DNA of 64,000 nucleotides from Emticicia aquatilis. GTDB lineage: Bacteria; Bacteroidota; Bacteroidia; Cytophagales; Spirosomataceae. Positions 11,401 through 19,513 of this stretch are shown here, one piece after another (the first letter of the stretch is position 1; each line of letters opens with the position of its first letter). The stretch lies in the NCBI RefSeq assembly GCF_014644295.1, contig NZ_BMKK01000009.1, positions 1 through 64,000 of the forward strand, given 5' to 3'. The position numbers and the translations under genes were made by a program. The notes beneath the pieces are model-generated. The model was given only the letters and a program-made list of their open reading frames with translations. It was not told the origin of the DNA and did not search any database.

Positions 11401-14400
11401 GAAGTTACACTTAAATTTATATCGCTATTCAAACATTCGCTATCGCCTAAAACTTTTGATATTGTAACTGCTGGTTTGATAGTCGCCACAACAGGCGTAC
11501 GTGTACTTGTACATCCGGCAGCATTACATTCTACATAATATGTTGTAGTAGCTGATAAACTTGGTGTAGCGAATGTACTTCCAACTTCAACGGCCAAACC
11601 GCCCGTACTGGCTGCGTACCAATAATATGTGCCTGTACAACCACTCGCCGAAAGCGTAACAGAGCCTGTTCCGCAGCGAGTTGCACCTGTACCAGTTGGA
11701 GCAGTGAGTGGCAATGCACAAACGGTTGTATTGAAATTATAACACTTGAAATATAACGAATTTAAACGTTTTTCGTCACTATTACCAGGAGCAGTATCTC
11801 CAAAATCAGCAGTACTTCCATTCCAATCGCCACCATACGTAACTGTTATGCTTGAAGAATTGATATAAGCATACGAAATCATGGCATCTAAAGCCAATTC
11901 GTTGATACCAGCATACGTTGTCAAAGGCCCTTTTGCTTTCAAAGCACCACTCAAAGTCAATGAAGATGGTGTTTGAATTTGATAACTTTGGTAATTACTT
12001 GCTTGAATAAACTCTCTTACCTCATTTGTACTACCATCAATATCTAATCCCGTTGCCAATAAATTAGGAATTGTCTTTGGGGTTGTTGTGCCTGACTGTA
12101 CAAAATCAAATTTAAACGTAATTGATTTCTCACCTGCCGCATCAAACGTACCATTGCTATTTATCCAGTTATAATCAATCATTGGCTGGAAGGCCGCATC
12201 ATATCCTCCATAAGATGCGGCAGGAATATCTAAATCAACGATTTCGACATCGGTGTGTGACCTACTCAAAATCGTTACAATGGCATCTGTTCCTGCGGCA
12301 ACATTACTAAATCTATATTGAGCATTATTTGCCCCTGCTGTACCTGAGATTAGTGTAGGGCTTGAAAAATTCAAAGAAGATACTAAACTACAATCAATAT
12401 CACCTGGGTCGTAGTTGTTAATTACAACCTGAGTTGTGGCAGTTGCCGTACAGCCATTAGTGTTGGCAGTAACAGTATAAGTACCTGCATCTAAGGCAGC
12501 AAGATTAGCAATCGAAACATCTTGTGATGTAGAAGTGAAACCATTAGGTCCTGTCCAAGTATAGGTTGTTCCACCCGTTGAAAACAAGTTTAGCGTTCCA
12601 CCCACAACTATTGGTGAATTTGAACTCGCAGTAGCCGTTGGAATTGCATTAACCGTTGCTACGGCTGGTACAATACTACTTGTACAACTTCCAACTGTAC
12701 ATGCTAAATAATATGTTGTTGTAGTTGATAAACTCGGTGTAGTATAGGTGGCTGCCGAACTAAGGCTTGTTCCTCCCGTAGAGGCGGCATACCAGTTATA
12801 TGTACCTGAACAGCCTGAGCCTGTAAGAACAACTGTTCCAGTTCCACAACGGCTTCCCGAACCTGAAGGGTTTGCAGGTTGAGCATTTACAGTTGCAGTT
12901 GCTGATGCTCTTGCACTCGAACAACCACTTACCGTACAATCAACAAAATAAGTTGTTGTAGCCGAAATGCTCGGTGTTGTATAGGATGCTCCTGTGCCGA
13001 GGCTTGTTCCTCCAGTAGATGCTGCATACCAGTTGTATGTACCTGCACAACCCGAAGCTGATAATGTTACGGTACCAGTTCCGCAACGACTTGCTCCCGT
13101 ACTTGTTGGGGCCGATGGTATAGCAGTTACGGTAGCCGTTACAGCCGTGCGACTACTCACACAAGTGCTTACGGTACAATCTACGTAATATGTTGTAGTG
13201 GCAGAAATACTTGGGGTGGTGTAGGTAACACCAGTACCAAGGCTTGTTCCACCTGTTGATGCCGCATACCAGTTATAAGTTCCTGTACATCCCGAAGCAG
13301 ATAAAGTCACCGTACCAGTTCCACATCTGCTTGCTCCAGTGCCTGTTGGAGCAGCTGTTCCCCCCGAAACTGCCAATGTGATTGTGGTTGTAGCCGTACA
13401 TCCACCTGCATCTTGAATCGTAACTGTGTATGTTCCTGCTGCCAAACCCGAAAAAACATTACTTGTTTGGAAAGCTCCACTATTCAATTTGTATTGATAA
13501 ACTGGTGTTGTAGTTGAACTTGCAATATTTGGTCTGAGGTACTTACCTGGTACAACCTCACTCGGAGCAGTTGTTGCTTCTCCAGGTTTAGCCCAACCTA
13601 ATGAGATATTATCACCGCCAGTTCCTTCTTTATATAAAACTTCAAAATAATATATTTGTCCAGCCGTAAGATTTAAGGCAGCAGTTTTTTGTGAAGCATA
13701 CTTGTTCCATTCTCTATATCCTGTATAACCCGAAACACTTGCTAAAAGTGTTTTATTAGCAGGATTTGCATCGCCACTTCCCCAAAACTCGCTATAATCA
13801 TCCGATGCTACCCAGAAATAATATGTTCCAGTTGTTGGCGGAACGATATACCCTGAAATTCTTCCACCGATATTATCCATCGAATTTTCATATCCCTCGG
13901 CAATTCCCACTAATGTGGATAATGAAGGCGTATTTGGGTAATTTGCATTAGATGTTAAATTAGAAACAAGACTTCCTGTGATACCGTACCATAATTGATA
14001 AGTTGCCTCCCCTAAACCTGTCGTTCCGCCACTACCTGTTACCGTGATACTACCCGTGGTCGAACAAGTAGGGTCAGTTTTAGCAAGACTCAATAAAGGA
14101 TTGTCTGTCGAGGTGGCAACTGTAAAAGTAGCATAAGAAGTACATCCACCACCTTGATAACCAATGGTATATGTTCCTGCAGCTAAATCTACATAACTAT
14201 TTTTATACTGTGTCCAAGCACCACCGTTTATATTAGTCGAATAACCATCTGGTAAATTCGTTACAGTAATACTTCCTGTCGCACCTGTACAACCAGTGCT
14301 AACAACAGTTGCTGTTGGTGTAACTGGCACTGCATTGACTGTTGCTGTTGCCGAAGCTCTACTACTCGTACAAGAAGAAATTGTACAGTCAACGTAATAA

Positions 14401-17400
14401 ATAGTCGTAGCCGAAATACTTGGTGTTATATAGGAAGCACCTGTTCCGAGACTCGAACCTCCAGTAGCTGCGGCATACCAGTTATAAGTACCCGTACAAC
14501 CCGATGCCGTTAAAGTTACAGTTCCTGTTCCACATCGACTTGCACCTGTAGCGGTTGGCGTTGGTGTACTCGAACTAACAGTAACCGTACTTATAGCAGC
14601 AGTAATACACCCTGCTTTTGTCAGAACAAAGTTATCTAAATATAATGTTGTAATTGGGTCAGTCCATGAGTAAACCTGAATCCAAGCTGTTCCTGCTGGA
14701 GCTGTACCCGTAACCGTAAATTGGGCAAAAGACGTAGCATTTATTTCTACTCCAATATCAGACCCCAACTGCGTATTTGATGAATTTAAGAACTTAATAC
14801 CAATTCCGCTCCAAGGAGTCGTTGAACTTACTTTCCCCCAAGCAGTAAGTGTAAATGCTTCGCCTGCAACAGCAGCTACATTTTGTGCAAATCCTCCACC
14901 CGTAATTAATGCACTTACTTTTGACCCATACGTGCCGTTTTGTTTTTCAGTTGAAACTGATGTAATCGAGCTATTAGCCCAGTTAGCCCAGCTCGATAAT
15001 GAACCTGTTTCAAAATCAGGATTTGTTAATAAATTTCCACTAACGGTATTACAATTGGCGGTATAGTTAGTTGTTGTAGTTGGACTTACAGTAATAGAAT
15101 TGGCAGTTACACCATTGCTCCAATATACAGTACCAGTACACCCACTTGCAGTAAGCGTGGCCGATTGTCCACTACAAATAGTTGGACTATTGACGGTTGG
15201 AGAAGTTCCAGAAACTGTTATTGTCGTTGATGCGGTAGATGTACAGCCATTCAAACCACTCGTTACGGTATAAGTAGTTGTTGCAGTCGGATTTACAGTA
15301 ATTGAAGAGGTTGTTGCTCCACCTGGACTCCAACTGTATGTACAACTTGGCGAATTTTGTGTAAGTGTAAAATCATCAACGTAAATCGTTCCTGTGCCAT
15401 ATCTCCACATTCCAATATCGGCCGAAGTATTTGTTGCACCAGTTGTAAATGTTACTGTAAACTGTGTATATGTCGTACCTACTGATGTAGTTGTTGAAGA
15501 AATCCAGTTGCCTGTTCCGTCATAATTTCCTACTTCAACAAAACCATTCTGCCCAGCTGTTGACGCCTTCATATAGCCCGAAAGCGTGTAGGTAGTATTG
15601 GGTAAAAGGTTTGAAATATTCGTTCCAACACCCACGTCATTTCCTATCACCGATACGGCATAAATTCCTGTGCGGGCATTGTTATTAACCAACGTAACTG
15701 TTGATGCTCCCGTCCACCAAGGAGTTAGACTTCCGCTTTCAAATCCACCATTAATCAATAAGTTTGGTGCTAATGATGAGCAATTTGATGTGGTTGTCAG
15801 AGTGGTGGATTGTCCTGAACATATAGCTGAACTACTCGCTGAAACACTCGTAGTTGGTGTAGATTGAAAAATTACATAAGTACTCCCCTTCTCCGATAAA
15901 CAAGTGGCCGTCTGGCATTCAACCAAGTACTGAGTATTCTGACTTAACGAAGGCGTTGTGAATGTACTTCCAGTTGCTAAATAAGTCCAATCTGCACTAA
16001 ACCAATTTACTACTCCTGCACAATTTGATGCAGTAAAGGTAGCAGTACCAGCTGAGCATTTATAAACATTTGGTACAGTTGGAGGTGCTGGTGCAGCAGT
16101 AGGGTTCATTATCACATTTACAGTAGCAGTGGCAGTACACCCATTTAAGGTTGCCATTGCGGTATATGTTCCCCCATTGATTGTCTGGGCATTATTTACA
16201 CAAGGATATTGCTCATTCGTTGAAGTAAATCCATTTGGGCCGGTCCATGAATAAGTCACACCCGCAGTTGTACTATTGGTTTCAAAGTGAATGGTCGAAC
16301 CAAGGCAAACTGGTGAGTTTGAGGTGGCTGTGATATTGGGAGGAGTACATGCACCATTAACCACCACATTTACTGTGGCAGTGGCCGGACAAGTACTTGC
16401 TCCTGATAACGTAGCCGTAACTGTATAAACTCCCGACCTTGCGGTTGTTACACTTGATATACTCGGATTCTGGCTGGTCGATGTAAATCCACTTGGCCCA
16501 GCCCAACTATAAGTTATAGGACCAGAGGCTCTTATTGATATATCATCTATGCCGAAATCATTATTTGCGGCCGAAACTTCATTGTTATAAATGGCAAAAA
16601 CTACTGTACCTGTTGTAGTTGCTGTCCATGTTGTGGTGAGTGCTTGCCAAGTATTACATCCACCTGTTGATAAATTGAGAGCAGTACCTATCTTTGTTCC
16701 GTTTACTCCCCATTGAAGTTTTGCGGCAGAGGTTCCTCCCCAAAAATCATAAGCATTACACGTCAGTGTATAAGTTGTTCCTGCGGTTACGTTGATTGAC
16801 TGATACCAAAATCTTGAACTGGCATTTCCGTTACCATCACCTACCATCAAATTTCCATTAGGATTCGTACAGTTTACAGCCCAACTCCAAATAGTTTGTG
16901 GATTAGTTGTAATATTATATCCGCCACCAAATGTATAATCAGACGAGAAACTATTATTTCCGCCACTGAAATCGCCATTCGTAACCAATTGAGCACCAAT
17001 TCCACCTGAGCTTGTTGATGTTAAATTAATTGTACTTCCCGCATTGACAGGTGAATTTGAGCTTGCTGATACCGTAGGTGCAGTACAAGTAGTCGAGGCT
17101 CCAACACTAGTTGTTGACAAACACATTTGGTCAAGTTTGAGGTAATCTCCGTTGGCAAATGCTTCTACTCGCATATACGACGTACCTGCTGGAGCAGTTG
17201 CCGAGAATGAGTAGAATGCAATGTCATTGTTTGGGTCAACATCATAATCGACACTCACTTGGTTCGAACCAATAAGCGTATTTGAACTATTATAAAATCC
17301 AAGTCGAACGAAGTGATTAAAGGTTGGGTCGTGTGTTCCACCCCAAAACGACATGTAATAAGTAGTACCTACGGTTGCACTTACTTGCTGCCAAAGCCAA

Positions 17401-18890
17401 GCATTGGTAGTTGTAGCTTGTAAGTAGCCATTATAAGTACCACAGACTTCATAGCCAGTGCCATTATAAGCACTTCCTCCCGACGAACTCCATCCAGTTA
17501 TACCATTTTCAAAACTATTATTTGTCAGTAAATTTCCAGTACACGAACAAGGAGGAGCCACACAAGAAATAGTGGCATCCCAGCCACTTGAAGTTACACC
17601 AGCATCGGACACAAACCTTAACGTAAGCGTGCTACCAGTCGAAGTAACTGATGGTGGAAACGTAGTTCCGTTTAATGAATAAAGCAATGTTGAAGATGTA
17701 TTTGGTCCATCGTAGATATACAAATAATCATATCCTGCTTCTGTGCTGAAGCTATTGAAGGTCAATTTAACCGAATTACCAGCAGAAGCTGTGTAGGTAA
17801 CTGTATAATCTTGATTATCTACATATTCAGCAGTGCTACCTCCTGTGTCATAACTATTTCCCGAACATGTTTCAAAAGTAGTTAAGTCACTTACAAACTG
17901 ATAATTATGGATTTCTCCAGCCCCTAATTGTATTGTTTTGGCAATTAATCCCCCCTCTGTATCACCCGTACCAGCCTTAATTAGGTTCATGTTTGGAGCA
18001 AACACCGTTCCTACTACCATACTTGCTGTATTGATAGTAAGGTTATAAGTTGTAGCTCCATAAAAATTCCAAATCACGTAGGGGCCTTGCGTACCAGCAA
18101 TACCCGCCATATTTGAATTATTCCAAACAAAATTGGCAGTTATTGGCACGTTAATGACCAAAATCTTATTAGCACTTGGCACTGCGGCCGTAGCAAAAGA
18201 AAGTTCGGTAATATTATTGAGTGAAGCCGAAGTAAGATTCAGATAGTTAACCCCAGAATTAAGCGAGTTAATCTTTACATTCTGAGCGGAGGAAACTGTA
18301 TTACTTGCAATTGCTGCATTGCTCGAATTGTATAACTGCACATTATTGACTTTCCCACTAAGCGTGGTTGAGGTCGTTCGATAGGTATTAAAAAGCGTTG
18401 TAAAGTCAAATCCAACTGTTTGTAAAACATTAGTTGGCTGATTGACCGAGGCTTCAATTCTTTTGGCATTATTGTATGAAGTACCAGTTGGCAAAACCTG
18501 CGTAAGCCCCGTACCTCCATTATTACTCGTTATAGACCCAGTACTACTTCCAATATGGATATAGTTCCCATTATTCACTTTCAACGTTCCTGTTGTCCAA
18601 GTAATACCACCTTTCACCAACAAACCAGTAGCAACTGAGCCATCACCAGTAAAAATATAAGAACCAGTATTATCCATGTTTATCTCACCCATGTATGGTG
18701 TATTTATCACCAAGTTTCCTCCAACTGCCAGAGGCCCATGAATATGATGAGAGTTTGTAGAAGTAAAGTTTCCTTCACTAAGAATCTGAAAACTCTGATT
18801 GCCCGCTATTGGGTTTTGAGAAAGTGCGTATTGCGAGAAAAATAGTAGAAAAATAAACAACACTCTACCACCTAAACTACCGTAAGGCAT
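2427..18890 (-). CDS. Giant multidomain secreted adhesin-like protein (about 5,490 aa)
   Basis: One uninterrupted frame. I chose the ATG at 18890 because it opens directly onto a signal peptide (MPYGSLGGRVLFIFLLFFSQ). The longer frame starts with GTG at 18965, upstream of a good -7 promoter element. Order of modules (rough nucleotide positions): choice-of-anchor-A-like domain (17880-18790); CUB-like domain (17560-17880); galactose-binding-like segments; many PKD-like and Ig-like (CHU_C-associated type, ASRCGTGTVTLSASGC) domains; PA14-like domain (13520-14010); a discoidin-like segment (10605-11041); an alpha/beta segment (8800-9535); five 477-bp repeats (6191-8580); two duplicated modules ending in thrombospondin type 3 motifs (3420-5696); more PKD domains. 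It ends in CSVCPAGYCEPSTVVKTK rather than a recognisable type A or B T9SS sorting domain. It is probably exported and surface-attached, with a role in adhesion or polymer binding inferred from the modules. Confidence 0.9.
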   Translation of the reverse strand: MPYGSLGGRVLFIFLLFFSQYALSQNPIAGNQSFQILSEGNFTSTNSHHIHGPLAVGGNLVINTPYMGEINMDNTGSYIFTGDGSVATGLLVKGGITWTTGTLKVNNGNYIHIGSSTGSITSNNGGTGLTQVLPTGTSYNNAKRIEASVNQPTNVLQTVGFDFTTLFNTYRTTSTTLSGKVNNVQLYNSSNAAIASNTVSSAQNVKINSLNSGVNYLNLTSASLNNITELSFATAAVPSANKILVINVPITANFVWNNSNMAGIAGTQGPYVIWNFYGATTYNLTINTASMVVGTVFAPNMNLIKAGTGDTEGGLIAKTIQLGAGEIHNYQFVSDLTTFETCSGNSYDTGGSTAEYVDNQDYTVTYTASAGNSVKLTFNSFSTEAGYDYLYIYDGPNTSSTLLYSLNGTTFPPSVTSTGSTLTLRFVSDAGVTSSGWDATISCVAPPCSCTGNLLTNNSFENGITGWSSSGGSAYNGTGYEVCGTYNGYLQATTTNAWLWQQVSATVGTTYYMSFWGGTHDPTFNHFVRLGFYNSSNTLIGSNQVSVDYDVDPNNDIAFYSFSATAPAGTSYMRVEAFANGDYLKLDQMCLSTTSVGASTTCTAPTVSASSNSPVNAGSTINLTSTSSGGIGAQLVTNGDFSGGNNSFSSDYTFGGGYNITTNPQTIWSWAVNCTNPNGNLMVGDGNGNASSRFWYQSINVTAGTTYTLTCNAYDFWGGTSAAKLQWGVNGTKIGTALNLSTGGCNTWQALTTTWTATTTGTVVFAIYNNEVSAANNDFGIDDISIRASGPITYSWAGPSGFTSTSQNPSISSVTTARSGVYTVTATLSGASTCPATATVNVVVNGACTPPNITATSNSPVCLGSTIHFETNSTTAGVTYSWTGPNGFTSTNEQYPCVNNAQTINGGTYTAMATLNGCTATATVNVIMNPTAAPAPPTVPNVYKCSAGTATFTASNCAGVVNWFSADWTYLATGSTFTTPSLSQNTQYLVECQTATCLSEKGSTYVIFQSTPTTSVSASSSAICSGQSTTLTTTSNCSSLAPNLLINGGFESGSLTPWWTGASTVTLVNNNARTGIYAVSVIGNDVGVGTNISNLLPNTTYTLSGYMKASTAGQNGFVEVGNYDGTGNWISSTTTSVGTTYTQFTVTFTTGATNTSADIGMWRYGTGTIYVDDFTLTQNSPSCTYSWSPGGATTSSITVNPTATTTYTVTSGLNGCTSTASTTITVSGTSPTVNSPTICSGQSATLTASGCTGTVYWSNGVTANSITVSPTTTTNYTANCNTVSGNLLTNPDFETGSLSSWANWANSSITSVSTEKQNGTYGSKVSALITGGGFAQNVAAVAGEAFTLTAWGKVSSTTPWSGIGIKFLNSSNTQLGSDIGVEINATSFAQFTVTGTAPAGTAWIQVYSWTDPITTLYLDNFVLTKAGCITAAISTVTVSSSTPTPTATGASRCGTGTVTLTASGCTGTYNWYAAATGGSSLGTGASYITPSISATTIYYVDCTISSCTSSRASATATVNAVPVTPTATVVSTGCTGATGSITVTNLPDGYSTNINGGAWTQYKNSYVDLAAGTYTIGYQGGGCTSYATFTVATSTDNPLLSLAKTDPTCSTTGSITVTGSGGTTGLGEATYQLWYGITGSLVSNLTSNANYPNTPSLSTLVGIAEGYENSMDNIGGRISGYIVPPTTGTYYFWVASDDYSEFWGSGDANPANKTLLASVSGYTGYREWNKYASQKTAALNLTAGQIYYFEVLYKEGTGGDNISLGWAKPGEATTAPSEVVPGKYLRPNIASSTTTPVYQYKLNSGAFQTSNVFSGLAAGTYTVTIQDAGGCTATTTITLAVSGGTAAPTGTGASRCGTGTVTLSASGCTGTYNWYAASTGGTSLGTGVTYTTPSISATTTYYVDCTVSTCVSSRTAVTATVTAIPSAPTSTGASRCGTGTVTLSASGCAGTYNWYAASTGGTSLGTGASYTTPSISATTTYFVDCTVSGCSSARASATATVNAQPANPSGSGSRCGTGTVVLTGSGCSGTYNWYAASTGGTSLSSAATYTTPSLSTTTTYYLACTVGSCTSSIVPAVATVNAIPTATASSNSPIVVGGTLNLFSTGGTTYTWTGPNGFTSTSQDVSIANLAALDAGTYTVTANTNGCTATATTQVVINNYDPGDIDCSLVSSLNFSSPTLISGTAGANNAQYRFSNVAAGTDAIVTILSRSHTDVEIVDLDIPAASYGGYDAAFQPMIDYNWINSNGTFDAAGEKSITFKFDFVQSGTTTPKTIPNLLATGLDIDGSTNEVREFIQASNYQSYQIQTPSSLTLSGALKAKGPLTTYAGINELALDAMISYAYINSSSITVTYGGDWNGSTADFGDTAPGNSDEKRLNSLYFKCYNFNTTVCALPLTAPTGTGATRCGTGSVTLSASGCTGTYYWYAASTGGLAVEVGSTFATPSLSATTTYYVECNAAGCTSTRTPVVATIKPAVTISKVLGDSECLNSDINLSVTSSGGTNLTYSWTGPSSFVSTLQNPTRTSATAAMAGIYSVTVSNAEGCAATATATVTVSNLPTASITGTTTICNGQSTTLTAAGGNYYVWGDGSTSAAITVNPTATTSYSVTVYQNNISNTDLVTNVTGFNAANFSFINATNSFGGPASLFDDIDNLNAETFHATRTTAGADWGISYNLGGNFLINNLSLDRRNDCCTDRAEGGVMQVWRNGTMVYQSSILNSTGDGILAATPTPNVIGNEIRYVFLAGANTLTGESVLNFTEWIIGGTKLCSTTSTATVTVNPIPSAPTSVGASRCGTGTVALSASGCAGGTISWYGALTGGTALTTGATYTTPSISATTTYYLECTLNGCVSSTRNSAVATVNAIPTAPTSTGASRCGTGTVTLSAAGCTGTYNWYNVASGGTSLGNASTYTTPSISATTTYYVDCTVGSCTSSRTSSVATVNAAIAATASSNAPVCVGSAINLSATGGTSYVWNGPNSFTSTTQNPSLVASATTSGVYTVTVTGTGGCMATATTNVANPNITISNIVVSACINQPLQDVATVSMSIAWVNAPSGDKIKVVINNKIEYIDVAAGATSPQTITFLVPASGISNIPISAGWVTFQSGNCNTLASFNAPAACSVDNLNCEKILYLCGPDKPADGDAWDHGFMNYLTGQGATVTATYTKPDASGYGLYNPLNTATLMNINLNDYTSIIISPTTEANLAANLLTALKGYSGGILMMNYTEADDLGLTSTPASYSWQDNAYTNNTNTIKIYNYDNINPTFGNVVTIGNYFANADAYLWSGANNMSSAINGLYFYYTPSDVLAGVPSTHGARVYLGYHMNGLYANSQNGGAMPAPSSSYFSPTNHLTLEAKAYFDQAIKNITTGLTVQATGDTKCAGNTINLTSTGVGIVSYLWSGPSSFVSTLQNPTLSNTTTAMSGIYTVTVTGVGGCTATATANVVVNTIPTAPTSAGASRCGTGTVTLSASGCAGGTISWYGALTGGTALTTGATYTNPSISSTTTYYLECSLNGCISTTRNSAVATVNTIPTASATGDTECVGSTIILASSGGSTYSWSGPSSFTSTLQNPTISNATTAMAGVYTVTVTGTGGCTATATAIVIVNTIPTAPTSAGASRCGTGTVTLSASGCAGGTISWYGALTGGTALTTGVTYTSPSISTTTTYYLECSLNGCISTTRNSAVATANTIPTASATGITVCVGSTINLTSSGGSTYSWSGPSSFTSTLQNPTISNATTAMAGVYTVTVTGVGGCTATATASVIVNTIPTTPTSAGASRCGTGTVTLSASGCTGGTISWYGALTGGTALTTGATYTSPSISATTTYYLECSLNGCISTTRNSAVATVNTIPTASATGITVCVGSTINLTSSGGSTYSWSGPSSFTSTLQNPTISNATTAMAGVYTVTVTGTGGCTATATANVVVNTIPTAPTSAGASRCGPGTVTLSASGCAGGTISWYGALTGGTALTTGATYTNPSISSTTTYYLECSLNGCISTTRNSAVATVNTIPTASATGDTECVGSTIILASSGGSTYSWSGPSSFTSTLQNPTISNATTAMAGVYTVTVTGTGGCTATATASVVVNTIPTTPTSAGASRCGPGTVTLSASGCAGGTISWYGALTGGTALTTGVTYTSPSISTTTTYYLECSLNGCISTTRNSAVATVNTIPTASATGDTECLGATILLSASGGSTYLWAGPNSFTSTSATPSIANAQLVNAGTYTVTVTSAAACSATATASVVVSSIAAPTTTGASLCGSGAVALSASGCSGTYNWYTVASGGTSISVGDSYITPIISSSTTYYVDCTVNGCVSQRASATATILTTITATASSNSPYTSGGTLNLYGTGTGTYVWNGPSNFSSTQQNPVITNAGTDKVGTYTLTVTAANGCKAIATTYVTTTTGTGIEGNGACNDPIAAGTTKINASRTGICIGCSVTAASTVVNGNLGDYAEMTIGASIIGGGVAISVQDTVSDYPSGYYAGFTVQPVGNILSASILSGITINTYLNGTLQETATSANGLLKLSILSGYGSLQRVGLQTTKNYDEIQIIANGGLATLLTGLRVFYAFEEPISCAKNCEQPISTSSFGGTIVSSRSGISGLLCLGSVTNTANVLDADSTNFAAMSLAIGALCQSALSVKANTSFSAGTHAGYVVANASGILSLDILSNIRIETYLNGAIRESISANNSVVSVGLFNPTTNQTAISFKSSLSFDEVRIVVAGTVSLLTQLNVYYPFIRRDADGDGIPDCLDKCANGNDLADSNGDGVPDACTPEFPTVVANGDTVCVGQTIYLTSNATQTELLEDNKVCNDAIVGTGVRLNPSLTGICLGCTVSNGAAVIDGDLTNYTELAIGVSIIGGGTALSVQDTMRRYPAGNYAGFVVQPVGGLLDLSVLSSITIRTYLNGTLQESATISNSLLGVSVLTGNGGLQKVGFIATKTYDEIQIIAGGGLASLLTGLRVYYAFEEPSSCWKNCEEAMKVSNFGASIVSSRTGVSGLLCLGSVANSSRLIDSDTTNYATMNLAIGLVCQTAVSVKGTTTLPAGTHAGFVVENAGGLLSLSLLGNIKIETYLAGSLRESVTLNSNLVTVGLLNPSSPLTKLSFKTGQSFDEVRLVVYGTISLISQLNVYYSFIRRDADSDGIADCMDKCTGTDFTDTDGDGTPDICDATNTTLLTYSWTGPGGFTSNLQSPTRPNATTAMGGIYTLTITNSSGYVRTLTTNVTVSAYPTISATPSTVCAGGTISMTVSGAITYTWTGPGGFTSNEIIITRTNATTAMAGTYTIVASNYSTCNSTGTVAVTVNALPAAPVVANAARCDVGAITITATGCSGGTIQWYASQTGTAMLATGTSYSIASLSSSAVYFTSCADANACVSSSRSYGVAAINSNPDATLTGIGSLCLGYQPTNNGKLLLTKFKSTDTFSYNTGSTYNSGTASAFAAIPTNGEIVTGLSDPSTSIVYTVRIKNSENCTVDRTVTLSNQCSVCPAGYCEPSTVVKTK
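3420..5696 (-). repeat. Two ~1.19-kb duplicated modules, each ending in a thrombospondin type 3 motif
   Basis: Copy A (about 4600-5696) and copy B (about 3420-4512) are offset by about 1,190 bp inside the giant gene. Each encodes two related halves of roughly 150-170 residues. The halves share TNY/TNFA, AGFVV or AGYVV, I.I.TYLNG.L.ES and a DE(I/V)(Q/R) motif, followed by a Ca-binding Asp-rich stretch (RRDADGDGIPDC in A, RRDADSDGIADC in B). That makes four copies of one unit. I recognise the TSP3 caps but not the repeated unit itself. Confidence 0.8.
6191..8580 (-). repeat. Array of five 477-bp coding repeats (Ig-like + PKD-like, 159 aa)
   Basis: Near-identical DNA recurs at a 477-bp spacing five times. 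Each unit encodes an Ig-like domain (PTSAGASRCGTGTVTLSASG) followed by a PKD-like domain (SGGSTYSWSGPSSFTSTLQN). Variant positions show a higher-order pattern. Units 1 and 4 share ATYTNPSISS and GDTECVGSTIILASS; units 2 and 5 share GVTYTSPSISTTT. The array therefore looks like a three-unit block of 1,431 bp that was itself duplicated. The PKD half of the last unit has diverged. Confidence 0.9.
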
Positions 18891-18937
18891 TAAGAGGATT
18901 GTTTTATCTTTTGTGAAGTCACAAATGTTAGATAATG

Positions 18938-18945
18938 CAAAAGTA
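18938..18945 (-). promoter_or_regulatory. Putative -7 promoter element of the giant gene
   Basis: On the minus strand this reads TACTTTTG, a perfect match to the Bacteroidota -7 consensus TAnnTTTG, 48 nt upstream of the chosen ATG. No convincing -33 TTG was found. If used, transcription would start near 18930, which excludes the GTG start at 18965 and supports the ATG at 18890. Confidence 0.4.
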
Positions 18946-18965
18946 TGTTTTGTTGTTAAGGACAC

Positions 18966-19454
18966 CTATATTCTATAACTTATACGTTTTATTCGGAATT
19001 GAAAAAGACACGAAGCCTGTAAAAATTTCTTACGGCAATTACTTTATTATAATAGCAAAACTTATGCCATAAGTTATTAAGTGGTATCAAATTTAGCGTA
19101 GTAAATTATTAATCAGGCTATTATTGCATAAATCAACCTAATAGTCAGTAATTTATGGTTTCGCAGATAAATATTTTTTTATTAGTAAAATTGGTATGGA
19201 GTTTGAGGCTAAGCCGCCGCATTACAAGGTATTAGGAGACCAAACCTTAGAAAAATACAAAAAATGGAAAATTATTTCAGTAAAAATGAACCAGTAGAAG
19301 TTTAAAATTTCATTATTCGGAGGAGTATTTTGAAAGCTAAAATCTTAATTAAGTAGGCTAAAAAATACACCTCATGGCATTATACGTAATAACTACGACT
19401 GAAAACAGAGTCAATTTAAAGGCTTATTTATTTCGCTAAAACCCATTGTTATAG
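18966..19454. other. Long AT-rich intergenic region
   Basis: No clear gene. A 33-codon frame starts at 19196 on the plus strand (MEFEAKPPHYKVLGDQTLEK...); it is locally richer in G/C than its surroundings but too short to identify. An imperfect inverted repeat pairs 19320-19331 with 19362-19373 (11 of 12 positions match). It could be a hairpin or a relic of a small mobile element, but nothing else supports either reading. Confidence 0.4.
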
Positions 19455-19491
19455 AATAAAAAACGCATGATATATTGCTATACCATGCGTT
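19455..19491 (-). terminator. Rho-independent terminator of the YceI gene
   Basis: The arms AACGCATG (19484-19491 read on the minus strand) and CATGCGTT form a perfect 8-bp stem, followed on the minus strand by TTTTTTATT. It lies just after the YceI stop codon. Confidence 0.75.
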
Positions 19492-19513
19492 AAATCTATT
19501 GAAAAAAACGTTA

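Noticed and set aside
18891-18965. Longer GTG start of the giant protein
   Set aside because: It adds 25 residues before the signal peptide and lies upstream of the likely -7 element at 18938-18945.
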